Notes: generated by a model from the sequence alone, not told the origin. Shown: positions 1-9,570, numbered from the stretch's first letter. The stretch is 64,000 nucleotides of DNA from Actinopolymorpha pittospori (GCF_014873875.1 NZ_JADBEM010000001.1:4402001-4466000), one strand, 5' to 3'. Numbers and translations are program-made.

Positions 1-1733
1 CGGGTGGCGCCCGCGTGTCGGCGCAGGTCGTGCCGGAAGCGCTTCAGGTCCAAGTCGAGCTGTTCGGCGTATCCCAGCAGATCGGACGGCTTCAGGTTGC
101 CCTGGTGGTCGAGGAGCAGGTCGTGCATGCCCCAGAAGGCACCCTGCTTGGAAGCCGCCTCCGACGCCTCCGCGGCGAGTTGCGCGTTCGGGTGGACGTC
201 GGTGAGCGGCAGATGCCGCCAGACGTACCGTACGTCGCCGTAGTCGGCGAGCAGGTCGCGCACGATCGGCTCCGCCTGGCCGCAGTTGGGGCACTCGAAG
301 TCGCCGTACTCGACCAACGTGACCGGGGCGTTCGCGGGACCCCGGATGTGGTCGCGTCGGGGATCGACCGCGGTGGCGAGGTCGACGATCGTCTCGGCGG
401 CTCCGAGCAACGCACGAAGCCGCAGGTTCTGGGGAAGCAGCGCGGCGATCCGGAAGATCGTCCAACCCAGCACCGAGGCGACCAGGGCGGCGCTGATGAT
501 GCCGAGCTTCGCCTCCTCCAACTGCTGACCTCGAAACGCCAGGGTCGCGATCAGCAGGGACAGCGTGAAGCCGACCCCCGCGACCGCGCCGCCACCCAGG
601 ACAGCGGCCCAGCCGACGGGCGGGCGCAGGCGGCCACGGCTCACCCAGGTGACGAGGCCGGAGACGGCGGTGACCCCGACCGGCTTTCCGATCACGTAGC
701 CGATGAGGATGCCCAGCGTGATCGGCGAGGTGAACGAGCGGAGGAGGAAGTCGGGACTGATCGTGATACCCGCGTTGGCGAGCGCGAACAGCGGCACGAT
801 CAGGTAGCTCGTCCACGGGTGGTAGAGGTGCTGCAGTCGCTCGTTCGGCGACAGCGCCATCCGGACGCCGACCCGGGCGGAGCGTGCCAGCTCCGGCGTC
901 GGCTGTTCCCGGAAGAGGCGAAACAGGTCGGAGGCGCGTTCGAGGTCGACGCGTGAAGCCGGGTACGCGTAGATGAGCAGGCCCATGATCAGCCCCACGA
1001 CCACCGGATCGACCCCGGAGTAGAAGAGGGCCACCCAGATCGCGACGCCGAAGACCGCGAAGAGTGGTGCGATGCGGACGTCCCTCGAACGGACCAGCAG
1101 CGCCACGGCGAAGATCCCGACCGCGGTCAGCAGCGCCGCCACGTTGATGTGTCTCGTGTAGCCGAGGGTGATGACGCCGAGGGAACAGATGTCGTCGACG
1201 ACGAAGATCGTGAGCATGAACGCGCGCAGCCGGGCGGGGAAGCGTGGGCCGACCAGGGCCAGGACACCGAGCGCGAACGCCGTGTCCGTCGACATCGCGA
1301 TTCCCCACCCCTGTGCGGACGGTCGACCGGCGTTCAGGGCGAGGTAGATCAGGACGGGGACGATCAGGCCGGCGACCCCGGCGAGCAGCGGGAGTGCGAG
1401 CCGGCGGCGATCGCGGAGTTCGCCCATGTCGAACTCACGGCGAGCCTCGAGCCCGAAGACGAAGAAGAAGAACGTCATGAGCCCGTTGTTGACCCAGCCG
1501 CGCAGGTCCTGTCCGAGCACACCGTCGCCCATCGCGATGGACAGGTTCGTCGTCCAGAACCCGCTGTAGGACGATGAGTCGACATTCGTCCAGACCAGTG
1601 CGGCGACCGCGGCGAGGAGGAGAATCGCCGCGCTTCCGGTCTCGGTCTGCAGGAAGTCGCGCAGCGGACTCGGCAGGCTCCGGGCCCAGGCGGTGCGGGT
1701 CGACAGCGGGCCGGTCGCTTCGGGTTCACTCAC
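1..1733 (-). CDS. nhaA: Na+/H+ antiporter NhaA with C-terminal thioredoxin-like domain (3' end outside window)
   Basis: Translating the minus strand from the GTG at 1733 gives an NhaA-type membrane antiporter. It would exchange cytoplasmic Na+ for external H+ in pH and salt homeostasis. About 577 residues are visible and no stop is reached before the window edge. Residues about 20-410 carry the NhaA helices, including the STDTAFALG and VVDDI segments that hold the conserved acidic residues. From about residue 440 a DsbA/thioredoxin-like domain follows, with a CPNC redox motif in the context VEYGDFECPNCG. The NhaA-thioredoxin fusion is known in actinobacteria. GTG was chosen because the frame upstream has no other start. 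An AAGG lies right against it, so initiation is not well supported. The identity is clear; the role of the thioredoxin tail is not known from sequence. Confidence 0.9.
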   Translation of the reverse strand, partial: MSEPEATGPLSTRTAWARSLPSPLRDFLQTETGSAAILLLAAVAALVWTNVDSSSYSGFWTTNLSIAMGDGVLGQDLRGWVNNGLMTFFFFVFGLEARREFDMGELRDRRRLALPLLAGVAGLIVPVLIYLALNAGRPSAQGWGIAMSTDTAFALGVLALVGPRFPARLRAFMLTIFVVDDICSLGVITLGYTRHINVAALLTAVGIFAVALLVRSRDVRIAPLFAVFGVAIWVALFYSGVDPVVVGLIMGLLIYAYPASRVDLERASDLFRLFREQPTPELARSARVGVRMALSPNERLQHLYHPWTSYLIVPLFALANAGITISPDFLLRSFTSPITLGILIGYVIGKPVGVTAVSGLVTWVSRGRLRPPVGWAAVLGGGAVAGVGFTLSLLIATLAFRGQQLEEAKLGIISAALVASVLGWTIFRIAALLPQNLRLRALLGAAETIVDLATAVDPRRDHIRGPANAPVTLVEYGDFECPNCGQAEPIVRDLLADYGDVRYVWRHLPLTDVHPNAQLAAEASEAASKQGAFWGMHDLLLDHQGNLKPSDLLGYAEQLDLDLKRFRHDLRRHAGAT

Positions 1734-1856
1734 CCTTGGATTGTCGTCCAGGCGAGGACTGAGCTGGATGGCGGCGGGGCGCCCGTCTCGTCGCGCGGTC
1801 GCCTCGCGCGTGCGCCCCGCCGCCCGTCAATGGGTGGTTGGCGACTCTCTACCTCG

Positions 1857-2951
1857 TTATGGCCGCAAATACACCCTGCTGTAGTCCCATTCGAAGAACT
1901 TCCCGTCAAACGCCGACGCCGGCAAGGGGTGGTTGACGGAAGCGACCTGCGTGTGCCCCCAGCCCGCGTCGAAGATGAAGTTCATGTCGACGGGGGTGCC
2001 GCCCTCCACGCTTCCGAGGGTCCAGTGCATCGTCCCGCTCTGCACCTCGATGCCGTCGACGTACGCGCTGAAGGTGTTGTCCTTGCGGTAGAGCCACTGC
2101 CAGGTGTGGTACTCCGTCGCGTCGTAGGAGGTGATGCCGCGGGAGGCCATGGCCTCGGGCCAGGAGGAGTAGTCGACGTCGTTGGTCCCGAACCCGTCAG
2201 AGTGCCACAGGCGCCCATCGTAGTTGGTGAATCCGCCGCCGTTGTCGAAGCCGAAGCTCTCGATGAGGTCCATCTCAGCGCCGCGGTTCCACTGGTTACC
2301 GGAGTTCCACAGGGCGAACCAGAAGTAGGGCGGTGTGACGTAGCGGACGCGTGTCTCCCACAGGATGTCCTGGTTCAGCAGCGAGCCGCCGTTCGGCAGC
2401 TTCCACTTCGCCTGGAACGAGCCGTTGCCCGCGTTGTGCTCCTCGGGAGAGACCGTCGTAGCGCCGTCCAGCGGCACGAGGTAGGTCTTCATCGAGTCGG
2501 AGCAGACGTCCCGCACGGGGTGGTCCGGGTCCTCGACCGGCTGCCCGGGCAGCGCGTTGGCAGCGTCTGGTGAGACGATCAGCGCACCGTAGTTGGTCCC
2601 GTTGCCGATGGTGCCGAACTGGTCGTGGTAGTTGAAGTTCTGGCTCAGATCCGACATCGACTTGATCGTGCCGTGCCGACCGAAGTCCCAGTTCTTGACC
2701 AGAACGAAGTCGTCTCCGCCGACTCCCTCCGTCGGCGCCGGTCCATGTGCGCGACGGGAGAGGGTCCCGCCGCCGACCGTCTGCCGGCTCGGATCCTTGG
2801 CGTCGTCGTGCCCAGGTGTGCACTGGGAGGGTGCCGTGGGTCGGGGTGCTGCCTGGGCCGCACCTGGCGTCGCCAGTGCGAGTCCGACGAACAGGCTTGC
2901 CGCTACCGCCAGGACCGGGCGGGTCCATCGGCGGTGGTGTCGCACAACCAT
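1857..2951 (-). CDS. Secreted GH16-type glycoside hydrolase (endo-beta-glucanase-like)
   Basis: This is a 364-residue exported protein. Residues 1-34 form a signal peptide (basic start, hydrophobic core, AQA cleavage site). The mature part is a jelly-roll (concanavalin-like) domain with the family 16 motif E-M-D-L-I-E at about residues 226-231. E226 would be the nucleophile, D228 the assisting aspartate and E231 the acid/base. GH16 enzymes hydrolyse beta-1,3/1,4-glucans, agars or similar polymers outside the cell; the substrate cannot be read from sequence. Aromatic residues around the motif (YFWFALWNSGNQW) fit a sugar-binding cleft. The ATG has a GAGG upstream. The gene stands alone, with about 120 bp to nhaA and about 200 bp to the next gene upstream. 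Confidence 0.8.
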   Translation of the reverse strand: MVVRHHRRWTRPVLAVAASLFVGLALATPGAAQAAPRPTAPSQCTPGHDDAKDPSRQTVGGGTLSRRAHGPAPTEGVGGDDFVLVKNWDFGRHGTIKSMSDLSQNFNYHDQFGTIGNGTNYGALIVSPDAANALPGQPVEDPDHPVRDVCSDSMKTYLVPLDGATTVSPEEHNAGNGSFQAKWKLPNGGSLLNQDILWETRVRYVTPPYFWFALWNSGNQWNRGAEMDLIESFGFDNGGGFTNYDGRLWHSDGFGTNDVDYSSWPEAMASRGITSYDATEYHTWQWLYRKDNTFSAYVDGIEVQSGTMHWTLGSVEGGTPVDMNFIFDAGWGHTQVASVNHPLPASAFDGKFFEWDYSRVYLRP

Positions 2952-3155
2952 GCCTCAGCCTCTCTTCGCTCGAAGGAAGCACTCCGTGCGAAGAGGTACG
3001 ACCGGGCCGGACCGGTGAGGTGTCGCCGGTTGGCCTGGTCGTACCGAAGGACCGGATGCGGTTGCAGTCTTCGCACGCGTGCGGATCGGAAGATCGGAAG
3101 ATCGCGCTCGTGCGTAGTAGTGAAGCAGTGAACCGGTTTTGTGGTCCGTTCCCTG

Positions 3156-3677
3156 TCAGGAATCGGACGAAATGGCCCGGGCCGGCTCTTCCTGCCAGGT
3201 GAGGAGCCTGCCCTGTTCTCCGCCGGTGATGGCGAAGATGCCGTCGAGGATCCGTAGGCGCCAGGGCTCGAGCCGGATGACACCGAACCCCGGCGACGTC
3301 GGTCCGTCAGCCCACATGGGGATGATGGCCGGGTCGTACCCGACCGGTTCGGGTGTCGCCTTGAACCGCTCCCAGGTCTCTTCGCAGCTCGCGTCGTCGG
3401 AGAGCAGTTCGGCCCGGCACTCCGCCGAGCAGTCGTCCCGGGAGTCCGCGGTGAAGTAGGTGAGCGAGGCGAACGGCGTCCGGTCCAGGTGGGCACGCTT
3501 CACCGGCGTCAGCATGGTCGCGATCCAGCCCACGAGCTTCGTACCGTCCCACTCCCACATGGGGTGGACGACCCGCGTGCGTGGACGGCCCTGTCGGTCG
3601 ACGGTGGCCAGCGTGCCCCAGACGATGGTGTGTGCCTTCTCGACGAATGCGGGTGCGGTGGTGGCCAGGTCGTTCAT
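3156..3677 (-). CDS. Pyridoxamine 5'-phosphate oxidase-like flavin/F420-binding protein
   Basis: A 173-residue protein of the split-barrel PNPOx-like fold. The N-terminus (residues 1-60) has the typical pattern of this group: a short helix, then WGTLATVDRQGRPRTRVVHPMWEWDG, which forms the first strands of the flavin-binding barrel. Members bind FMN or F420 and reduce small substrates or heme; the substrate here is unknown. The ATG at 3677 was chosen because GAGAGG sits 6-7 bases upstream and the family begins at this point. The frame stays open further upstream, but that extension is low-complexity and unlike the family. It appears monocistronic, transcribed toward the GH16 gene. Confidence 0.75.
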   Translation of the reverse strand: MNDLATTAPAFVEKAHTIVWGTLATVDRQGRPRTRVVHPMWEWDGTKLVGWIATMLTPVKRAHLDRTPFASLTYFTADSRDDCSAECRAELLSDDASCEETWERFKATPEPVGYDPAIIPMWADGPTSPGFGVIRLEPWRLRILDGIFAITGGEQGRLLTWQEEPARAISSDS

Positions 3678-3841
3678 CTCGTGCCTCTCTCGGCTGCTCT
3701 GTCGGCTGCGCGGAGCTGTCCATCCGAGGCCAGGTCGTCCCGACCGGCCGGACGGTGCATCGAGTCGACTGTAACGGCATGTGGCCGCGACAGACCGCGC
3801 CCGTCGCCCCTGATCGTCGCCGCGAACGAAGCCGCGGCAGG

Positions 3842-4558
3842 TCAGGTCACGCCGATCGCGTTGAGCCGCTCCGCGCGCAGCCGCTCGTGCCAGATGTCGT
3901 CCAGCGGCTCGAGATCCTCCCGTCCGGTGGCCCACCGCAGCAGCAGGTCGGCCAGGGCCGGGTTCCGGGACAGGGCCGGTCCGTGCGCGTACGTGCCGAG
4001 CAAGCCCGTCGTCCAAGCGCCCTCGGTGTGGCCGTCGTTGCCGACACCCACCGCCACCGTCGCCAGCGGACGAACTCCCGGCCCGAGTCTGGTGCGACCA
4101 CCGTGGTTCTCGAACCCTGTGAGGGTGGGCAGTCCGAGCTCGGCGTCGACCGTGCCGGCGAGCTCGCCGACGGCACGGCTCGCGCCGCGGTCCGAACGCA
4201 GGTCGAACAGGTCGAGTCCGGCGTACTCGCGGTCCCTCGCGGCGAAGGACTCACCCACGAGCTGGTAACCGGCGCACACCGCGAAGACGACGGCGCCGCG
4301 GTCGACAGCCCGCCGCAGCCCTCCGTCGGCGAGCAGTCGTTCGGCGGCGAGTGTCTGCGGTGCGTCCTCGCCACCGGCGAGCAGGTAGATGTCTCCCTCG
4401 TCCGGCACCCGCTGGTCCGAGCGGACCTCGTCGCAGCGCACGTCGATCCCACGCAGCTCACCGCGACGGGTCAGAATCAGCATGTTGCCTCTGTCGCCGT
4501 ACGTCGACAGCAGGTCCGGATACACCCAGACGATCCTCAGAACGCTTTCACTGGACAC
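3842..4558 (-). CDS. gatD: Lipid II isoglutaminyl synthase, glutamine amidotransferase subunit GatD
   Basis: A 238-residue class I (CobQ/CobB-type) glutamine amidotransferase. It supplies ammonia from glutamine to MurT, which amidates the alpha-carboxyl of D-glutamate in lipid II at the inner face of the membrane. The catalytic cysteine is C95 in VVFAVCAGYQL, and the partner histidine is H192 in GTYAHGP. Length and motifs match actinobacterial and staphylococcal GatD. The GTG start overlaps the murT stop by 11 bases, so the pair is translationally coupled. This order and overlap are typical of murT-gatD operons and make the call strong. Confidence 0.93.
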   Translation of the reverse strand: MSSESVLRIVWVYPDLLSTYGDRGNMLILTRRGELRGIDVRCDEVRSDQRVPDEGDIYLLAGGEDAPQTLAAERLLADGGLRRAVDRGAVVFAVCAGYQLVGESFAARDREYAGLDLFDLRSDRGASRAVGELAGTVDAELGLPTLTGFENHGGRTRLGPGVRPLATVAVGVGNDGHTEGAWTTGLLGTYAHGPALSRNPALADLLLRWATGREDLEPLDDIWHERLRAERLNAIGVT

Positions 4559-5795
4559 GATTCAGCTCCGCTCTGATCTGCTGGAACGCGGTGTAGTTGG
4601 CGATCACCTCCATCCGGCCGTCCGGGAGCGCTGTCAGCGCGGCGCCGAATGACGGCACGTGGGTGAACGCCACACCGTTGACCGTGAGCCGGACTCCGAG
4701 GTCGTAGGCCCGATCTCCGGTGATCAGGACGCGTCGGCCCCGCAGGGAGGAGAAGTCGACGTCGTAGAGCCATGAGGTGTCGAGACCGTCAGGGTCGCGC
4801 GCGTTGATGGACAGCAGGGTCGGTGTGTGGTCGGCCATGTCGAACGCCTCGAGCCAGCCCGCCGGGTTCTTGGCGAGCAACAGGCGGATCGCCTTGCCGT
4901 CGCGTTCGACCATGGCGTACCTGCCGGCCACGGAAGTGATCTCGGCCAGCCTGGGCAGGGCGTCGCAGGCGCGGACGCCGAAGTGCTCGGCGACGGCCAG
5001 CGCCATCGCGGCGTTCGCACGGTTGACGCGTCCGGGCAGGCGCAGCTTGACGTCGTGGCGCTCTCCGGCCGGATCGACGACCGAGTCGCCGTCAAGCCAC
5101 CATTGCGGCTGCGGGCGGGCAAGAGCGCAGCCGGTGCATCGCCAGTCGGTGGCGTCGCCGGTCTCCCCGATCACGCGGGCGATCGCGCTACCGCACTCGG
5201 GGCACACGGCGGAGTCGTCGTGCCAGCGTTGACCGGCCGCGACCCAGGTGACCTCCTGCGCGGCGGACGCGGCCCACACCACCATCGGGTCGTCGGCGTT
5301 GGCCACCACGTGGACGGGCCGGCCGCGCACGGTGTCCCGCCAGAGCTTGGCGAGCATCGCGACCTCCTTGGCCCGGTCGAGTTGGTCGCGGGTCAGGTTG
5401 AGCATCGCCACGACCATGGGCCTGGTGGCGCTCCACGCGTGTGGGAGGTAGTGCTCGTCGACCTCCAGTACGGCGTAGGGCGTGTCGCCCGCCTGGGCGA
5501 GCGCGGCCGCGTGGCCGTTGGGCAGGTTGGCACCGAAGGAGTTGGTCGCGACGGTACCGAGGACCCCGATCGCGGCCGCGCTCAGCCGGGTCGTGGTCGT
5601 CTTGCCGTTCGTACCGGACACCAGCGCGATCTGCCGGCCGGTCGCGAGCCGGGCGAGCAGCCCGGGATCGATGGCGAGGCCGATCCGCCCGCCGATGACC
5701 GAGCCGTCCCCGCGGCCGGTGGCGCGTGAGATCGCGGCCACCCCGCGGGACACCGAGACCGCGAGCTTCGCTCTCATGGGCAACTGCGTGGTCAC
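4548..5795 (-). CDS. murT: Lipid II isoglutaminyl synthase, Mur ligase-like subunit MurT
   Basis: A 415-residue Mur-ligase family protein that activates the D-Glu carboxyl of lipid II with ATP and accepts ammonia from GatD. The P-loop GTNGKTTTTR is at residues 61-70. A zinc-ribbon insertion unique to MurT has cysteines at about 198, 201, 220 and 223 (CPEC...CTGC). The C-terminal DUF1727 region follows and includes the NARDPDGLDTSWLYD segment. The GTG at 5795 is the first start; an ATG six codons later is an alternative. It is the first gene of a two-gene operon with gatD. About 275 bp separate it from the next gene upstream. Confidence 0.93.
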   Translation of the reverse strand: MTTQLPMRAKLAVSVSRGVAAISRATGRGDGSVIGGRIGLAIDPGLLARLATGRQIALVSGTNGKTTTTRLSAAAIGVLGTVATNSFGANLPNGHAAALAQAGDTPYAVLEVDEHYLPHAWSATRPMVVAMLNLTRDQLDRAKEVAMLAKLWRDTVRGRPVHVVANADDPMVVWAASAAQEVTWVAAGQRWHDDSAVCPECGSAIARVIGETGDATDWRCTGCALARPQPQWWLDGDSVVDPAGERHDVKLRLPGRVNRANAAMALAVAEHFGVRACDALPRLAEITSVAGRYAMVERDGKAIRLLLAKNPAGWLEAFDMADHTPTLLSINARDPDGLDTSWLYDVDFSSLRGRRVLITGDRAYDLGVRLTVNGVAFTHVPSFGAALTALPDGRMEVIANYTAFQQIRAELNRVQ

Positions 5796-6070
5796 GAAAA
5801 GTGACGCTAGCTGTGTCCGGCGAAATTCGAGGGCGGATTGAGTTCGACAACTAGCTCGGCGGTGAACTTCGCCGCGCTTTGGCGAGGATAAAGACGATGG
5901 TGGAAAGGCGTTCCTCTCGTCCGCTTTCAGGTCGGGGACGAGACGTGGCGATTCCGGCGTTCCGCCGAATTCTGCAAGCCCGATCGCGCCGTTCGGTTTG
6001 AATCGCGCATTGTCGAGTTCGAGCCGGATCCGGGGTTATTCGCCAGCTACGTTTCCCATGGCGTCCAGCG
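5796..6070. other. Intergenic region, no gene recognised
   Basis: About 275 bp between the stop of the propeller/discoidin gene and the murT start. It should hold the murT-gatD promoter. The open frames crossing it on the minus strand have no family-like sequence. No terminator hairpin is clear by eye. Confidence 0.5.
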
Positions 6071-8206
6071 TCATTCGCCAGCGGGCGGATAGACCTCCAG
6101 TTCGTAGACGCGGGCGGTCTTCTCCGAGACGGAGTCCTCGACCGGCTTGGTGATGAGGAGGCGGACGTACCGTGCGGTGAACGCGGGAACCGTCCGATCC
6201 GTGACCGCGGAGCCGTTGCCGACCACGATGTCCCGGTTGGTCCACTGCGTGCCGTTGTCACTGGACTGGACGACGAAGTCGCGAGTGTTGAGAGCGGGGT
6301 CCAGGCCACCGGCCTCGGCGTGCCTGACCACGTAGCGGCCGATCGAGTAGCTTCGCCCGAGGTCCACGGCGAGTGATTTCGAGCCGTGAGCGGAGGAGTT
6401 GACCCAGGCGTCCAGGTCGGGATCGGAGACCTGGCCGTCGGTCGCGCGGTAGGCCGTGGAGTTGGCGGAGTCGGCCAGCGCCGGCCGGTACAACGCCAGG
6501 TTCGGGGGGCTGGCTCCGGCGTCACTGAGGACCTCGAACTCCAGGATGCGCGTGGTGTCGTCCGCGGTCTGGGTCGGCGTCGTGACGGACAGGCGGACGT
6601 AGCGGGCACTGACCGGCCTCGCCAACAGCCGATCGGTCAGGTTCTCGGTGTTGCCGGTGACGGCGTCGACGGTGCGCCACGGCCCGCCGGGCCGGTCCGA
6701 CACCTCGACGCTGAAGTCACGGGTGTTGAGTGCGGTGCCGTGTGGGCTCCCGCCGTAGCCGGCGTGTTTGACCCGGTAGCCGGAGATCGCCCGGGTGGCG
6801 CCGAGGTCGACGGTCAGCCAGGCGTTCCGCGACACCGTCGCCTGCCAGCCGTCCTCCAGAACGTCCCAGGCGCCGTCCGTCGCCTTCGCCGCCGTGGTAC
6901 GCCCGCGACTGGAGGTGGCTGGTCGCCCCGCCGCGACGTTGGTCGTCGCTCGCGGAGCGAGGGGCGTGGCTGCCGGTTGGTTCAGGTCGAGCCAGACGAA
7001 CCGCGGGCGGTAGATCTCGGTCGTGAGTGGACTGTCGCCAGGCTTGTTGACGTTGTAGCTGACCAGGAGCTTGCCCTCCTCGGACAGGCTCGGATGCGCC
7101 TTGGCGTTGTAGCAGTAGGTGACACCCTCCGTCTGCGATCCGTAGATGTAGGGCTCGGGGCAGTTGTAGAAGCGAACACCGGCGGAGAACGGTCCGATCG
7201 GGGTGTCGCCCACGGCGTACTCCAGTGCGGCCGACTGGACCGCACGCGTGTAGACCAGCAGGTACTTCCCGGCGTACCAGCCGGTCGTGACGGGGGTGAC
7301 GCTCCACTCCGTGGAGACGTCGGAGTGCAGGACCGCGGCGTCATGCTCGGCGACGGAGATGTCCGGGCTCCACTCGCTGCCACTCCAGAAACGCCAAGGC
7401 GAGCTTGCGTCGTCTCCCGGCCGTGGCACGTCGGCGAAGTCGGCCTTCGGCACCCGGGCCACGACGAGGTCCTTGCGTCCGCCGGCCAACGTGTTGCGGT
7501 AGCCGTAGGCGTAGACGTACCCGTCGACGCTGGAGTTGTCCATGATGCCCACGCCGAACATCACGATGTACCTGCTGTCGCGGACGAGCAGGCCGACGTT
7601 CTCGGTCCGCTCGACCGCGGCGTAGTCGGGTACGCCGCCGACGATCGGCATCGAGAACAGGTCCACCCGGGACGCGTTCCAGTTGGAGTCCGGGGCGAAG
7701 CCGGTGGCGTAAACGGTGTCCCCGATGGCGATCCCGTCGTTCATCCAGTCATGGCTGGCAAAGGCGCCGTTCTCCGGGGTGACGAAGCTCGCCCGTTCCG
7801 GGCTTGGCCGGTCGCCCTCCAACACGGCCGAGGAGTTGTTGAGGAAGCTGGTCTGGTCGTAGGTCAGGTCGATCGGATCGGCGGTGCCCACCCGGGTGTC
7901 GCTGAAGATGAACATGGTCCGCGACGAAGACGCCGCGTCACCGATGCCGTCCCTTCCGTCGAGGGGGACCGAGAAGATGCCGTCGGCGCCGAGCCATCCG
8001 GAGCGGCGGTCGAACAGCTGCGTCCACTCGTCCGCTCTGGTGGCGGCCAGCGGAACGGTGTCCGACCCGGAGGTTTCTGATCCGAAGGTGTCTGGCCCGG
8101 AGGTGTGGGATCCGGACGTGCCCGCCAGTGAGGGCGGGGCACCGACCCCGATGGAACAGGCGAGCAACGTCGCCGCGATCGTGGTGCCCCAGACTCTGGT
8201 CCGCAT
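6071..8206 (-). CDS. Secreted beta-propeller (DUF4185/DUF5005-like) protein with two discoidin/CBM32 domains
   Basis: A 711-residue exported protein. Residues 1-29 are a signal peptide (MRTRVWGTTIAATLLACSIG, cleavage near SLAG). Residues about 45-400 resemble the five-bladed propeller of DUF4185/DUF5005 proteins, with blade-like segments such as MFIFSDTRVG and KLLVSYNVN. Two F5/8-type C (discoidin, CBM32) modules follow at about 415-560 and 565-711. Each starts with an asparagine-alanine/leucine strand and ends in ARYVRL. Discoidin modules usually bind galactose-type sugars, so this is probably a wall- or polymer-binding glycan-active protein, but no catalytic residues were identified. The ATG at 8206 was preferred over one 18 codons upstream because AAGGAG lies 8 bases before it and the signal peptide begins there. 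Confidence 0.75.
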   Translation of the reverse strand: MRTRVWGTTIAATLLACSIGVGAPPSLAGTSGSHTSGPDTFGSETSGSDTVPLAATRADEWTQLFDRRSGWLGADGIFSVPLDGRDGIGDAASSSRTMFIFSDTRVGTADPIDLTYDQTSFLNNSSAVLEGDRPSPERASFVTPENGAFASHDWMNDGIAIGDTVYATGFAPDSNWNASRVDLFSMPIVGGVPDYAAVERTENVGLLVRDSRYIVMFGVGIMDNSSVDGYVYAYGYRNTLAGGRKDLVVARVPKADFADVPRPGDDASSPWRFWSGSEWSPDISVAEHDAAVLHSDVSTEWSVTPVTTGWYAGKYLLVYTRAVQSAALEYAVGDTPIGPFSAGVRFYNCPEPYIYGSQTEGVTYCYNAKAHPSLSEEGKLLVSYNVNKPGDSPLTTEIYRPRFVWLDLNQPAATPLAPRATTNVAAGRPATSSRGRTTAAKATDGAWDVLEDGWQATVSRNAWLTVDLGATRAISGYRVKHAGYGGSPHGTALNTRDFSVEVSDRPGGPWRTVDAVTGNTENLTDRLLARPVSARYVRLSVTTPTQTADDTTRILEFEVLSDAGASPPNLALYRPALADSANSTAYRATDGQVSDPDLDAWVNSSAHGSKSLAVDLGRSYSIGRYVVRHAEAGGLDPALNTRDFVVQSSDNGTQWTNRDIVVGNGSAVTDRTVPAFTARYVRLLITKPVEDSVSEKTARVYELEVYPPAGE

Positions 8207-8376
8207 CCCGCCGTCTCCTTGCGCCGAAGAGGGAATGCCATCAGAGCACAGGACCCGCACCGGTGAGCCGCGACGACCGGCATCGGTCGCGTGCGTGGCA
8301 GCCCGCGCCGGTAGCCGGATCGCTCGCGTAGGAGGCGTTGCGAAGCCCCACTCGCGGGAGTTCTGGAGATAGGTCG

Positions 8377-8981
8377 CTACTGCTCGTGGACGTGCGGGTC
8401 TCGACCGAGCAGGGCGATCAGCCGGTCCTGGAGGTCATCGGAGTGCGTGTGCACCGGTGGGGCGACGATTCCAGAGCTCTGCCAGTGGGGGACGTTCTCG
8501 CTGGCGTAGGGCCAGAGCGCCGCCACGATCTCGCGGGAGAGCCGCTCCTCGAGTCCGGCGCCGCGGGCGAGGTCCCAGGTGTGCGCGATGGTGTCCAGCA
8601 GCAGCTGCCAGGCGTACTCGTCGGCGGAGGTGTCGCCGAAGGAGAGGTGAACGGTGACGTGGTCGGGACCCCTTCCCAGGCCGCGACGGACACCGCGCTC
8701 GCGGCGTCCCATGCCTCGACCGGGTTCGCACCGAGCACGTCGCCGGCGTAGACGTCACCGACCTCCTCGATCGTCTCGCCGATCAGCAGGTGCGGTGCCC
8801 ACAGGTGTTCCGCCGTCACGTGGTTGACGAGCGCCCGGGCCGACCGGTCGGTGCACTGGGTCGGCACGGACCACCGGTTCGTGGGTACGGCGTGCACGCG
8901 TTGGGTGAAGCTGTCGGCCGCGTCGGGCATCAGTCGCCGGGCCAGCCCCTTCTCCCACTTCTTCCTCGACCACCTGGGCAC
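8377..8981 (-). pseudogene. Frameshifted TIGR03086-like (DinB/maleylpyruvate-isomerase fold) metal-binding protein
   Basis: Two overlapping frames together make one protein of the TIGR03086 family (DinB-like four-helix bundle, related to mycothiol-dependent maleylpyruvate isomerase). The first part runs from about 8981 to 8680 and includes the family pattern WSVPTQCTDRSARALVNHVTAEHLWAPHLLIGET. The second part resumes one frame over at about 8676, reading GPDHVTVHLSFGD...LLLDTIAHTWDLARGAG. The junction falls in a run of four G's, and restoring one base would rejoin them. The metal-binding histidines of the family are split between the parts. This is either a genuine pseudogene or a single missing base call. 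The start is uncertain: GTG at 8981, or ATG at 8930, which would fit the usual family start. The gene directly follows the DUF488 gene. Confidence 0.75.
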
Positions 8982-8982
8982 G

Positions 8983-9570
8983 TCATGCCTCCCGCGCCGC
9001 CGGTGAATCGTCAGTCGGTGCGTCGTCGAAGGCGCTCAACTGTCCGTTGTCGTAGACCAGCAGCCCGTCCGGTCGGAGGCGAACTCCGGCGGTCGGCTGG
9101 TGGTCGACCAGCGTCCCGTCCGGCAACAGGTGGTGAACCTCGACACCGCGCGCGAGTTGGAGGAAGTCGGCGATCATCCTGCGGTGACAGCGCCACCACA
9201 GGCTCTCACTGCACATGATCGCCTCCGCTTCGGCCGCGGCGCCGGTGAGGAGCGCGTCGACGGCGACCAGGAAGTCCTCGGTCCGCATGTGTCCGGCATA
9301 TGCACGGAAGGAGGAGTTGCGCCAGACCACATCGGGCGAGTCAGGGGCCAGCTTTCGGAAGCCGCCGAGCCGCTTCTCCCACCGGTAGGAGATCCCGTGG
9401 AGGGGGAGCCAGCGCTCGAGTTCGCCGCGACCGACGTGCGGACTGCGCCGGCTTCCCGGCGCCGTGCGCACGTCGACGACCGAGTGAACACCCGCGTGTG
9501 TGAGAAGAGCCGCGAGGTCTGCCTCGGTGGCGGTCCCGTGCCCGAACGTCGTGATCGACGGCGTATCCAT
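8983..9570 (-). CDS. DUF488 family protein
   Basis: A 195-residue DUF488 protein. The opening SITTFGHGTATEADLAALL and the later CSESLWWRCHRRMIADFL (an invariant Cys-Ser-Glu then paired arginines) are the family hallmarks. The biochemical function of DUF488 is not established; the conserved CSE/CHR residues suggest a nucleotide or nucleic-acid related active site. ATG at 9570 was chosen because the family starts just before the THGH-like strand; a GTG eight codons upstream is possible. It ends two bases before the start of the DinB-like pseudogene, so the two probably form an operon. It is divergent from the zinc-finger/HTH gene. Confidence 0.8.
   Translation of the reverse strand: MDTPSITTFGHGTATEADLAALLTHAGVHSVVDVRTAPGSRRSPHVGRGELERWLPLHGISYRWEKRLGGFRKLAPDSPDVVWRNSSFRAYAGHMRTEDFLVAVDALLTGAAAEAEAIMCSESLWWRCHRRMIADFLQLARGVEVHHLLPDGTLVDHQPTAGVRLRPDGLLVYDNGQLSAFDDAPTDDSPAAREA

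Noticed and set aside
5851..6609. A 252-codon minus-strand frame before murT
   Set aside because: Most of it overlaps the discoidin-domain gene in another frame and is Arg/Pro/Thr-rich shadow sequence.
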